Source: CAWBVG01 sp963792175
GTDB taxonomy: Bacteria > Acidobacteriota > Vicinamibacteria > Vicinamibacterales > CAVVIG01
Assembly (NCBI GenBank): GCA_963792175.1
Contig: CAWBVG010000049.1
Coordinates: 62,001 to 126,000 of the forward strand
Reading direction: 5' to 3'
DNA: 64,000 nucleotides
Shown here piece by piece: positions 10,087 through 18,526 of the stretch (within the stretch, counting starts at the first letter, position 1; every line of letters begins with the position of its first letter). The translations under genes and the position numbers were made by a program. Below the pieces are notes generated by a model. The model did no database searches. It had not been told where the DNA came from and worked only from the letters and a program-made list of their open reading frames with translations.

Positions 10087-10979
10087 ACGTCGTCGTTTTT
10101 GGCGCGGGAGCCATCGGCAGCATCTACGCCGCGAAGCTGTCGGCGCACCATCCGGTGACCGTCATCGGACGACCGGATCATGTCGCCGCGATTGCGCGCG
10201 ACGGGTTGCGCGTGATCGGCCGTGAATCGTTCACGGCCCGGGTGCGCGCCGCTGTGGACCTCGGTGAGCTGCCGAACCGCACGCTGGTCCTTCTGACAAC
10301 CAAGGTGAATGACAATCGACGAGCGGCCGCGGCTCTTGCCGCCGTCGTCCAGCCCGACACGATCGTGCTGTGCGTGCAGAACGGACTGGGCAGCGAGGCG
10401 GTCGTCAAGGACGTCATGGCCGGCCGGTGCCTCGTGCTGCGCGCCATCACGCAGTTCGGCGCCATCTTCAGCGAGCCGGGCGTCGTGGACCTGAAGGTCG
10501 CAGGGTACACGCTGATCGAGGCGGGCCCGCACAGCCAGGCGGTCGCCGATCTCCTGACGGCGTCAGGGCTCGACGGCCGCGTGTCGCCCGCCATCAACAC
10601 CGAAATCTGGCGGAAGCTGATCTTCAACTGCGTCATCAATCCGATCACCTCGATTGTCGGGTCGGAAGTTGGCGGCATCGCCGACCCGCGCCTCAACCCG
10701 CTGAAGCGGCTGGTGATCGACGAGTGCCTTCGGGTGGCGGCCGCCGACGGCGTGGCATTTCAGGAGGATTTCGTCCGGGCGATCGCCGAGACGTTCGGCG
10801 CCTCGCGCAACATCGCCTCGATGCGTCAGGACCTGCAGCGAGGCCGGCCGACCGAGATCGACTTCATGAACGGTGCGGTCGTCGCGCTGGGGCAACAGCA
10901 CCGCATCGACTGCCCGGTGAATGCGGCGCTCACGGCGATCATCAAGGCCATGGAGAGCGAGGCCGTGGCGGACGAATGA
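10083..10979 (+). CDS. panE: 2-dehydropantoate 2-reductase (ketopantoate reductase)
   Basis: 298 residues, intact. The N-terminal Rossmann motif is GAGAIGSIYAAKLS. The conserved VLLTTKVND and QNGLGSE segments precede the catalytic-Lys helix NTEIWRKLIFNCVINP. The C-terminal helical domain ends with SMRQDLQRGRPTEIDFMNGAVV, the family signature. It makes pantoate for coenzyme A using NADPH. Its start overlaps the tlyA stop. Since nadK follows 7 bases later, cofactor supply and use are adjacent. The ApbA/PanE family also includes other 2-oxoacid reductases, so the substrate is inferred. Confidence 0.92.
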   Translation: MNVVVFGAGAIGSIYAAKLSAHHPVTVIGRPDHVAAIARDGLRVIGRESFTARVRAAVDLGELPNRTLVLLTTKVNDNRRAAAALAAVVQPDTIVLCVQNGLGSEAVVKDVMAGRCLVLRAITQFGAIFSEPGVVDLKVAGYTLIEAGPHSQAVADLLTASGLDGRVSPAINTEIWRKLIFNCVINPITSIVGSEVGGIADPRLNPLKRLVIDECLRVAAADGVAFQEDFVRAIAETFGASRNIASMRQDLQRGRPTEIDFMNGAVVALGQQHRIDCPVNAALTAIIKAMESEAVADE

Positions 10980-10986
10980 AGGCACA

Positions 10987-11865
10987 ATGCCAACGATGAA
11001 CGTCGGAATCGTCGCCAAGTCGCACCTGCGCGAAGCGATGCCGCACCTGGCCGAGATCGAATCGTGGCTCGAGGCCCGCGGCGTCCAGCCGGTGTTCGAG
11101 ACCGCGACCGCGGCGCTGATGCCGCCGAATCCGAAGCGCCGGCTCGCCGACAAGGGCGAGCTCGTCACCCATGTCGATCTGATCGTCGTGCTCGGCGGCG
11201 ACGGCACGCTGCTCTCGGTCGCGGGCTGCATCGCCAGCGCCGACGTCGACGTGCCGATCCTCGGCGTGAACTTCGGCAGCCTCGGCTTTCTGACCGAGGC
11301 GACGTTGCCGGAGCTGTACCCGTCGCTCGAGGCGGCGCTGGCCGGACGGGCGAAGGTGGAGGCGCGGATGATGCTGCGCGCCACGACCATCCGCCAGGGC
11401 GCTCCCCTGCCCGAGCAGCTCGCGCTGAACGACGTCGTCATCACCAAGTCGGCGCGGGCGCGAATGACCGACCTGTCCGTGTCGCTCGGCGAGGAGTTCG
11501 TCACACGCGTGAAGGCGGACGGGCTCATCGTCGCCACGCCCACGGGATCGACGGCCTACAACCTGTCGGCCGGCGGTCCGATTGTCCAGCCGGTCGTCGA
11601 CGCGCTGGTCTTGACGCCGATTGCGCCGCACATGCTCACCAATCGCCCGATCGTCATTCCGGCGTCATCGCTCGTGCGGGTGCAGCCGCTCATGACCGAC
11701 CGCGACGAGCTGTACGTCACATTCGACGGCCAGGCGGGCTACGAACTGCGGGCGGGCGACGAAGTGCAGATCCAGTGCGCCAGGCGGCGGGTCCGCCTGC
11801 TGCGGCCGTCCACTCGCAGCTACTTCGAAGTCCTGCGGCAGAAGCTGAAATGGAACGAACGGTGA
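10987..11865 (+). CDS. nadK: NAD kinase
   Basis: 292 residues from ATG 10987 (MPTMNVGIVAKSH); ATG 10996 is an alternative start. The catalytic GGDGT is at residues 70-74, followed by GVNFGSLGFLTEA, the NDVVI segment and TPTGSTAYNLSAGGPIV, then ITNRPI-type PIAPHMLTNRPIVIPA. All are conserved NadK features. It phosphorylates NAD to NADP. It lies at the end of the ymdB-to-nadK run; the convergent mltG and a large repeat element close the operon. Intact. Confidence 0.96.
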   Translation: MPTMNVGIVAKSHLREAMPHLAEIESWLEARGVQPVFETATAALMPPNPKRRLADKGELVTHVDLIVVLGGDGTLLSVAGCIASADVDVPILGVNFGSLGFLTEATLPELYPSLEAALAGRAKVEARMMLRATTIRQGAPLPEQLALNDVVITKSARARMTDLSVSLGEEFVTRVKADGLIVATPTGSTAYNLSAGGPIVQPVVDALVLTPIAPHMLTNRPIVIPASSLVRVQPLMTDRDELYVTFDGQAGYELRAGDEVQIQCARRRVRLLRPSTRSYFEVLRQKLKWNER

Positions 11866-11879
11866 GATCAGTCGCGCGA

Positions 11880-12108
11880 GGATGGGCTGGACGGCGGGCG
11901 GACAGGCAGGATGGGCGGGACGGGCAGACGGCGCGACGGACGGTTCAGCGACCTTTCCGTCGGGGTTTTGCCGGCTTTCCTGCGTTGCCAGGTTTGCCAG
12001 ACGTCTTTTCCTTTGCGGTCCCTCCTGCCTTCGTCTTCCCTTCCTGCCCCTCCTGCCCGTCCTGCCCTTCCTGCCTGTCCTGCCCCTCCTGCCCATTCGC
12101 CTTCGCGG
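11880..12108. repeat. Periodic inverted element R7 (9-bp gggcgggac / cctgcccgt words)
   Basis: Left arm (about 11880-11940) lies between the convergent nadK and mltG stops. Right arm (about 12020-12108) holds about ten cctgccc-type 9-mers and is coding, giving the Gly-Gln-Glu repeats of the MltG tail. A gap of about 80 bases separates the arms. Confidence 0.75.
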
Positions 12109-13127
12109 CTTTGAGATCCCGGAAGTACTTCACCTGATACTGCTGCACGTTCCGATTGTGTTCGTCGAGCGTCTTCGCGAACACGTGCGAGCCATCGTTG
12201 CGGCTCACGAAATAGAGCGCGTCCGAGTCCGCCGGATGGACGGCCGCGTTGAGCGACGCACGCCCCGGGGATGCGATCGGCCCCGGTGGCAATCCCGGAT
12301 ACCGGTAGGTGTTGTACGGCGAATCGACCATCAGATCGTCGCGCCGCAGGTTGCCGGTATAGGTTCCGGTTTGTTGAATCGCGAAAATGACCGTCGGGTC
12401 CGCCTGAAGCGGCATCCGGAGGCGAAGCCTGTTCACGTACACGGCCGCGACCAGCGGCCGCTCCTCGGCCTTCGCGGTCTCCTTCTCGACGATGGACGCC
12501 AGCGCGACCGCCTGGCGCACCGAGAGTTGCCGCGCGGCGGCCGCGTCCCGTAACTCCTGCGTGAACACGTGCCCGAAGCGGCCCACCATCAGGCGGACAA
12601 GCTTGGGCGCGTCGGTCTTCCTCGGCACCGCGTAGGTTTCCGGGAAGAGATAGCCCTCCAGATTTCTGGCGGCGGGATCGAGGTCGTGAATCGAGCGCGG
12701 CGTCCTGGGCGGCGTCGACGAATGCCGTGGCCGGACCCAGGCCGTGCGACTCGAAGATTTTCGCCATCTCGGCGATCGTCAGTCCCTCGGGAAACGTGAG
12801 CGTGACGACGAACACGTCGCCGCGCGCGATCTTGTCGATCACGTCGAGCGGCCTCATCGCGTGATCGAAGCGGTATTCACCGGCCTTCAGCCGCCGCCCC
12901 TGGCCGCTCCGCCACAACGTGAGCCGGTAGGTCGCCAGATCGCGGACGACGCCGCCCGCAACCAGGCGTTCGCCGATGGCAAAGCTGCTCGCGCCGGGCG
13001 GAATCTCCACGAATTGCTCCGAGCCCTCGTACCCGCGGTACGGCTCCTGCGCGCGCAGGTAGAACCACCCGCCCGCGACGGCCGCACCGGTCACGAACAG
13101 CACGAGGCCCAACAGCAGCTTTTTCAT
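11945..13127 (-). CDS. mltG: Endolytic transglycosylase MltG (one frame break)
   Basis: Starts MKKLLLGLVLFVTGAAVAGGWFYL at ATG 13127, a single N-terminal anchor. The YceG domain is visible through FPEGLTIAEMAKIFESHG, then after one inserted base near 12697 (restoring AALIHDLDPAARNLEGYLFPET) through VALASIVEKETAKAEERPLVAAVYVNRL with its catalytic Glu, and LPPGPIASPGRASL. The C-terminus beyond about residue 355 is a Gly/Gln/Glu-rich tail of three-residue repeats encoded by the right arm of R7. MltG cuts nascent glycan strands at the inner membrane. It overlaps ruvX by 4 bases, a common mltG-ruvX pairing. Confidence 0.93.
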
Positions 13128-13552
13128 CGGCGGTCCAGGTAGTCCTGCAGAATGATCGCGGCGGCCGCCGCGTCGAGCTTCTGTTTTCGCTTCCGCCAGT
13201 CGCGCTCGTTGAGCGCGAGACGACTTTCGGCTTCTCGACTCGTCAAGCGCTCGTCAGCCGTGACGATCTTCAGCGTCGTCCTTCCCCGCAGCGCGTCGAC
13301 AAACGCCTGCACGCGCGGTGTCGCGCCGGTCGCCGATCCGTCGAGGCGCGCCGGCAGTCCGATCACGATCGTCTCGAGCCCATCCTCGTCCGCGACGAGC
13401 GCGTCGATCGCGTTCATGACGCGCTCGACGGCGTTCGCCGCGCCGGTGACGTCGATGGTGCTCAGTGGGCGCGCCAGCGTCCGCGACGCGTCGCTGATCG
13501 CGAGGCCGACACGCCGCTCGCCGACATCCACTCCCAGCACGCGACCGCCCAT
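13124..13552 (-). CDS. ruvX: Holliday junction resolvase-like RNase H-fold protein RuvX/YqgF
   Basis: 142 residues, intact. The RNase H-fold motifs are GVDVGERRVGLAISD at the N-terminus, VIGLPARLDGSATG in the middle, and DERLTSREAESRL near the C-terminus, followed by DAAAAAIILQDYL with the conserved acidic residue. The family works in pre-16S rRNA 5'-end processing and was earlier proposed as a Holliday junction resolvase. It is co-transcribed with mltG and lies divergent from the phosphodiesterase lipoprotein. Confidence 0.95.
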   Translation of the reverse strand: MGGRVLGVDVGERRVGLAISDASRTLARPLSTIDVTGAANAVERVMNAIDALVADEDGLETIVIGLPARLDGSATGATPRVQAFVDALRGRTTLKIVTADERLTSREAESRLALNERDWRKRKQKLDAAAAAIILQDYLDRR

Positions 13553-13559
13553 CTTCAGA

Positions 13560-13568
13560 TGCTATAAT
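13560..13568 (+). promoter_or_regulatory. Extended -10 promoter of the phosphodiesterase gene
   Basis: TG-C-TATAAT, a perfect extended -10, ends 20 bases before the GTG start at 13589. No good -35 is visible, as expected for extended -10 promoters. Confidence 0.6.
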
Positions 13569-13588
13569 TTCGGCATCGCATTCACACT

Positions 13589-15638
13589 GTGAAATCTCTG
13601 CTGCGCGCGCTGCTTGTCGCCTCTCTCGGCACGGCAGTGGCGTGCGGATACGGGCGCGCCCCCGAGAAGTTCCGCCAGAAGCTCGTCATCCTCGGTTTCG
13701 ACGGCATGGACCCGACCCTCGCGCAGAAATGGATGGACGAGGGCAAGCTGCCGAACCTCCGGAAACTGTCGAGCGCATCCGGTGGCGTCCAGCGCCTTGC
13801 GACGACGCACTCGCCGGAGTCGCCGACAGCGTGGGCGTCGTTTGCCACCGGCGTCAACCCGGGGAAGCACAACATCTACGACTTCCTGATTCGCGACACC
13901 AGCACCTATCTGCCCGACCTCGGCATGGTGTCGCGCGAGCCGCCGCGATTCGCGTTCAACTACGTGCCGATCGCCCGTCCAATCATCAAGTCGTTGCGCG
14001 GCGGCACGTCATTCTGGACGCTCACGGGTCGCGCCGGCGTGCGATCCAGCATCCTCACTGTGCCGATCACATATCCGCCCGAAGAGGTGCCGCATGGCGA
14101 GATGCTGTCCGGCCTGCCGCTGCCGGACATCCGCGGCACGATGGGCACGTTCTCGTACTACGGGACGGACGTGAGCCGCTACGAGGAAGGCGACACCGAA
14201 ATGGGCGGTCTCGTCCGCCGCCTCGTCTTCGACGGAGATGTCGCGCAAACGGACTTCGTCGGGCCGTCCAATCCGATCGTCGGCCAACAGCTGCGGCAGG
14301 CGCGCGCCACGCACGACGACCGAAGCCGTCAAAACCAGAATCGCGGCCCTGGAGGCGCGTGCGGACGTACGTCTGCCGATGACCATCCATTGGAACCGCT
14401 CGGGCAAGTCGGCAACCATCGACATCGGGAGCAGCTCCATCCGACTGGCCGAGCACGAATGGAGCAAGTGGATCCCGCTCGACTTCAACGTCAACCTGCT
14501 GCTGCGCATCCACGGGATGGCGCAGTTCTATCTGATCGCCGCCGGCACCGATCTGCAGCTCTATGTCTCGCCGGTCAACTGGAATCCAGACAGTCCACCG
14601 TCGCCGATGTCGGCGCCGGCATCGTTCGCCCGCGATCTGTACGAGCGGCTCGGACCGTATCGAACGCTCGGCTGGGCCGAAGCCACGTGGCCGCTGAACG
14701 AAGACCGCATCGACGAAAAGGCGTTCATGGACGACCTGTATCGCGCGTTCGACGATCGCGCCCAGGTGATTCTCCAACGCCTCGACGCGCGTCAATGGGA
14801 CCTGCTGGTCGGCGTGATCGAAGCGACCGATCGCGTGCAGCACATGATGTGGCGCCTGATCGATCCCTCGCACCCGATGTACGACAAGGGGCTGGCGGCA
14901 AAGTTCGGCGACGCGATCGAGCGCGTGTACCGCAGGTGCGACGACTTCGTCGGCGAGGTCGTGTCCCGGGTGGGACCCGATACGCCGATTCTGATCGTCT
15001 CGGATCACGGCTTCCACTCGTTCCGTCAGTCGGTGAACCTCAACACCTGGCTGATACAGGAAGGCTTCATGGTGCTGCGCGGCGACGCGCCGGACGGCAA
15101 GGCGTCCGCCGATCCGTCCGGCGGCGGCACCTTCTGGGAGGACGTCGACTGGACGCGCACCCGGGCGTACGCGATGGGGCTTGGGCAGGTGTATCTCAAT
15201 CTCAAAGGCCGCGAGGGGCGCGGGATCGTCGCGCCCGAAGATTCGAAGCGCGTGCAGGACGACCTCGCCGCCCGGCTCCTGACGATGACCGATCCCAAAA
15301 CCGAGGCACGCATCGTCGAGGCGGTCTACAAGCGCGACGACATCTATACAGGCGCCTACGTCGCGAACGCCGCCGAGCTGCAGGTCGGGTTCGCCGAGGG
15401 GTACCGGGTTTCCGCGCAGACGACACTCGGCGGCTCTCCGCCGGGCATCGTGTCACCAAACATGAGGAAATGGTCCGGCGACCATAGCTCCTACGACTAC
15501 AAGGCGACCCCTGGCACGCTGATGTCGAACCGCCCGATCGCCAGCGGCGGGCCATCGATCATGGACCTTGCCCCAACAGTGCTGAAGTATTTCGGCCTGC
15601 CGATACCTCCAGAGATAGATGGAAAACCACTCTTCTAA
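13589..15638 (+). CDS. Alkaline phosphatase superfamily/type I phosphodiesterase lipoprotein (one frame break)
   Basis: GTG start. The N-terminus MKSLLRALLVASLGTAVAC looks like a lipoprotein signal with Cys at about residue 19. The type I phosphodiesterase fold begins LVILGFDGMDPTLAQKWM, with Asp as metal ligand and Thr as probable nucleophile, then TTHSPESPTAWASFATGVNPGKHNIYDFL. The frame shifts near 14320 (one extra C in acgCacgacg), then continues through LVGVIEATDRVQHMMW, ILIVSDHGFHSFRQSVNLNTWL, and SGDHSSYDYKATPGTLMSNRPI with metal-binding D and H. About 683 residues. The likely role is periplasmic release of phosphate, nucleotide or lipid headgroup; the substrate is not predictable. Confidence 0.85.
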
Positions 15639-15671
15639 GGGGCTCGGGGCTGCTAAGGGCTCGGGGCTAGC
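15638..15671. repeat. gggctag-family element R8a (7-bp words)
   Basis: Words of the type ggctcgg / ggctgct / aagggct / cggggct between the phosphodiesterase stop and the EnvC-like start. Confidence 0.6.
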
Positions 15672-15683
15672 CGTCTTCCTGGT

Positions 15684-16817
15684 TTGGGCCTCTGTGTTTC
15701 TTTTTCCTTTGTTCCCTTTGTGTCCTCTGTGGCGAGCGCCCAACCGTCTGATCGCGCTCGCACGGAGGCGCTCGCGCGGCGCGCGGCCGAACGCCTGCAG
15801 TCGCTGCAGCGCGAAGCCGATCGATTGGCCGCGCAGGAACGAACGCTCATCGGCGATCTACGGAAGCTCGAACTCGAACGACAGGTCAAGGGCGAGGAGC
15901 TGAAGCAATTCGATCGCGACGCCGCGAAGCTGGAGGCTGAACTGGCCGGCATCACGGAACGGATGGATGCGCTGCAGCAGTCGGAACGGGAGGCGCGCCC
16001 CGAGCTGACCGGCCGCCTCGTCGAGATGTACAAGCTCGGTCAGGCTCGCTATCTGAGGCTTCTGCTCTCCGCTCCGGACCTGCGCCGCATGGGACAAGCG
16101 TCCCGGACGGTCGCCGCGCTCGCCAAGCTCGATCGCGATCGCGTGGCTGCGCGCGCGCGGACGCTGGCGGAACTGACCTCGACTCGTGTGACGCTGGAGC
16201 AGCGCGCGGGTCAGCTGGCCGCGGCACGCGCGGCCGCGGCAGCCGCCGAGAGCGCCGTGGCGCGCGCGGCACAGTCACGAAACGAACTCATCCGCGACAT
16301 CGATCGGCGACGCGACCTGAACGCGCAGCTCTCCGGCGAGCTTCAGGCGGCCCAGCAGAAATTGCAGGTCACGCTCCGCGAGTTGGCGGCCGGCTCCTCT
16401 CCCGCCGAGCCGGCCGCTCTTCCGTTACGGCCGTTCCGCGGCGAGCTCGACTGGCCGGTCGCGGGAACCGTCGTCCGCCGGTTCGGCCGCTCGGCCGGAC
16501 GATCGGCGGCGTCGAACAACGGCATCGAGATTGGCACGGCCGAGGACGCGACGGCTGTCGCGATTCACGACGGAACGGTGGCGTTTGCGGGCGCTTTTGG
16601 CGGATTCGGGAATCTGGTGATCCTCGACCATGGATCGCAGACCTTCAGCTTGTATGGCGACCTCCTCGACATCGCGGTCAAGAAAGGAGCCCGGCTGGAA
16701 CGCGGGCACGCCATCGGTTCGGTCGGCGTGACCGACGCCGGCACGACAGGCCTGTACTTCGAGCTACGCGTCGACGGTCAGCCCGTGGACCCGTTACAAT
16801 GGTTGAAGAAACGTTAG
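15684..16817 (+). CDS. EnvC-like coiled-coil protein with degenerate M23 (LytM) domain
   Basis: The N-terminal signal GLCVSFSFVPFVSSVASAQ is read from TTG 15684, the only start-like codon after a stop at 15654; no ATG or GTG precedes it in frame. The coiled coil spans about residues 25-230 (Ala/Arg/Glu heptads) and the LytM fold about 250-375. The metal ligands expected in an active M23 peptidase are missing: HxGxD is NNGIEIG, and the later HxH is replaced in TGLYFELRVDG. It is therefore more likely an amidase activator like EnvC than an endopeptidase. It is followed after 13 bases by an S41 protease, an arrangement seen in other phyla. The signal peptide is encoded by repeat R8b. Confidence 0.88.
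   Translation: MGLCVSFSFVPFVSSVASAQPSDRARTEALARRAAERLQSLQREADRLAAQERTLIGDLRKLELERQVKGEELKQFDRDAAKLEAELAGITERMDALQQSEREARPELTGRLVEMYKLGQARYLRLLLSAPDLRRMGQASRTVAALAKLDRDRVAARARTLAELTSTRVTLEQRAGQLAAARAAAAAAESAVARAAQSRNELIRDIDRRRDLNAQLSGELQAAQQKLQVTLRELAAGSSPAEPAALPLRPFRGELDWPVAGTVVRRFGRSAGRSAASNNGIEIGTAEDATAVAIHDGTVAFAGAFGGFGNLVILDHGSQTFSLYGDLLDIAVKKGARLERGHAIGSVGVTDAGTTGLYFELRVDGQPVDPLQWLKKR
15685..15737. repeat. Period-9 element R8b encoding a signal peptide
   Basis: Words tttcttttt / cctttgttc / cctttgtgt / cctctgtgg. Same family as R6 and R27. Read in frame it gives the hydrophobic signal of the EnvC-like protein. Confidence 0.7.
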
Positions 16818-16830
16818 CACTAGAGGTCCC

Positions 16831-18001
16831 ATGAGTTCCCGCACCCGGCTGATTGTGATGTCTATCTCCGCCCCCGTGATCGCGTTTGCGATCGTCGGCG
16901 GATTTCTCGGAAAGGTGATGGCCGGCCAGGACGCGCCGTATCAGCACCTCAAGATCTTCGACGACGTGGTGACGATGATTTCGAGCCAGTACGTCGAGGA
17001 GGTCAATATCGACAAGGTGATGAACGGCGCGATGCACGGCCTGGCCGATGGCCTCGATCCGGACAGCGCCTATCTCACGCCCGCCCAGGTCAAACAGGTC
17101 GAGGCCGGGACGCCACTGCCGCCCGCCGGCGTCGGCCTCGAGCTGACGCGTCAGTACCTATCTCCGCGTGATCGCGGCGCGCGACAACTCCCCGGCGGCG
17201 AAGGCCGGCCTGCGGACAGGCGACTACATCCGGGCCATCAACGATCTGCCGACGCGCGAGATGTCGGTGTGGGAAGGGACGCGCATGCTGCGCGGCGCGG
17301 CCGGGACCAAGGTCACGGTCACCGTCATTCGCGGCAACGCGGCGGATCCGCACGTCGTGGAGCTGGTGCGTCAGGCCGAACCGCCGTCCGTCGTCTCGGG
17401 GCGCGTCGCCGCGCCCGGTGTCGGCTACATCCGCATCGCCGGCATCTCGAAAGACACCGCCGAACAGGTCAAGGCGCACGCGGCCGACGCGGTCAAGAAC
17501 GGCGCGACGAAACTGATCGTGGACGTGCGGCGCGTGTCGAACGGATCTCCGGAAGACGGCCTCGCGATGGCGCGGCTGTTCGTGGCCAAGGGCACGCTGG
17601 CGATGCGCGAGACGAAAAACGGACCGCGCGAGACGATCGCGAGCGGCCCCGGCGACGGATCGATCACGCTGCCGGCCGTCGTCCTGATCGACACCGGCAC
17701 GTCGGCGGCGGCGGAAGTGTTTGCGTCGGCGCTGTCGGGGAACAAGCGCGCCGATCTCATCGGCGAGCACACGATCGGCCGCGCCGCCGAACAGAAGCTG
17801 ATCAAGCTGCCTGACGGCGCCGGTCTCTGGCTGTCGACGATGCGCTATCTCACGCCGGCGGGAACGCCGTTGCACGAAAAAGGGCTGGAGCCGACTATCG
17901 TGGTCGACGATCCCGACGTGGAATTCGGGCAGCCGGCGCCGACGGCCGATCCGATTCTCGAGAAGGCGATTGAACACCTTGCTGACAAGAAGGCCGCGTA
18001 G
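16831..18001 (+). CDS. S41 carboxyl-terminal processing protease with PDZ domain (one frame break)
   Basis: N-terminal anchor LIVMSISAPVIAFAIVGGFLG. The CTP N-domain YVEEVNIDKVMNGAMHGLADGLDPDSAYLTP is followed by a PDZ domain (SPAAKAGLRTGDYIRAINDLP). One extra C near 17158 (tacCtatc) breaks the frame at the entry to the PDZ domain. In the protease domain the catalytic Ser lies in DTGTSAAAEVFASAL; the usual DLRxNPGG is replaced by DVRRVSNGSPEDG. About 390 residues. It would process periplasmic proteins or hydrolase regulators and may act on the neighbouring EnvC-like protein, by analogy with other envC-ctp pairs. Confidence 0.9.
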
Positions 18002-18007
18002 TATAAA
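17979..18007 (+). promoter_or_regulatory. Candidate promoter of hup giving a near-leaderless transcript
   Basis: TTGCTG (17979-17984), 17 bases, TATAAA (18002-18007). The HU ATG is only 8 bases after the -10, so a start at normal distance would fall at or next to the ATG. The promoter lies in the end of the S41 gene. Confidence 0.5.
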
Positions 18008-18014
18008 CGGCCGC

Positions 18015-18287
18015 ATGAACAAGCAGGACATCATCGCCAAGGTCGCGAAGGATACGGGCCTGAAAAAGGCGAGCGCCGCGGCCGTCGTCGATTCGATCAT
18101 CGATGGCATCACGAAGTCGTTGAAGAAGGGCGACCAGGTGTCGTTCGTCGGGTTCGGCACCTTCAAGATCTCGAACCGCAAGGCGCGCATCGCGCGCAAC
18201 CCCCAGACTGGCGTGGCGATCAAGATCCCGAAGCGCCGCGTGCCCCGGTTCTCCGCTGGCAAGGTTCTCCGGCAGGCCGTCAAGTAG
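18015..18287 (+). CDS. hup: HU family DNA-binding protein
   Basis: 90 residues: MNKQDIIAKVAKDTGLKKASAAAVVDS, then the saddle VGFGTFKISNRKARIARNPQTG and the DNA-gripping arm IKIPKRRVPRFSAGKVL, all canonical HU. It bends DNA non-specifically and compacts the nucleoid. No Shine-Dalgarno lies upstream; instead a TATAAA box sits 8 bases before the ATG, so translation may be leaderless. A tRNA gene follows. Intact. Confidence 0.96.
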   Translation: MNKQDIIAKVAKDTGLKKASAAAVVDSIIDGITKSLKKGDQVSFVGFGTFKISNRKARIARNPQTGVAIKIPKRRVPRFSAGKVLRQAVK

Positions 18288-18292
18288 CCGCG

Positions 18293-18301
18293 TGGTATAC
18301 T
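18293..18301 (+). promoter_or_regulatory. Extended -10 promoter of tRNA-Val
   Basis: TG-G-TATACT, 33 bases upstream of the first tRNA base. No convincing -35. Confidence 0.5.
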
Positions 18302-18334
18302 GAACGTTCGTCTAACGGCCGTTTTTCACGATGT

Positions 18335-18407
18335 AGGCGCGTAGCTCAGAGGTTAGAGCGCCTGCTTGACACGCAGGAGGTCGGTGGTTCGAGTCCACCC
18401 GTGCCTA
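18335..18407 (+). tRNA. tRNA-Val (anticodon GAC)
   Basis: A complete cloverleaf can be drawn: acceptor stem AGGCGCG paired with CGTGCCT, D-arm GCTC/GAGC, anticodon arm CCTGC-TTGACAC-GCAGG with anticodon GAC at 18368-18370, and T-arm GGTGG-TTCGAGT-CCACC, with discriminator A. The 3' CCA is not encoded (TTA follows). It reads GUC and GUU valine codons. Confidence 0.95.
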
Positions 18408-18412
18408 TTACC

Positions 18413-18472
18413 ATTCGACTCGGCCGCTCTCGCGGCTCTCAGCTCATGGCAAGCACGGTGGACGAGTCGAAT
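18413..18472. repeat. Inverted repeat just downstream of tRNA-Val
   Basis: Perfect 10-bp arms ATTCGACTCG (18413-18422) and CGAGTCGAAT (18463-18472), starting 5 bases after the tRNA end. No T-run follows, so it is not a classical intrinsic terminator. It could be a processing hairpin or a REP-like element. Confidence 0.6.
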
Positions 18473-18526
18473 GCCCTGAGCGAGAGCTGATGCCACGCGA
18501 GTCGAAGGGCTTCCGCGTTCTTCCGA

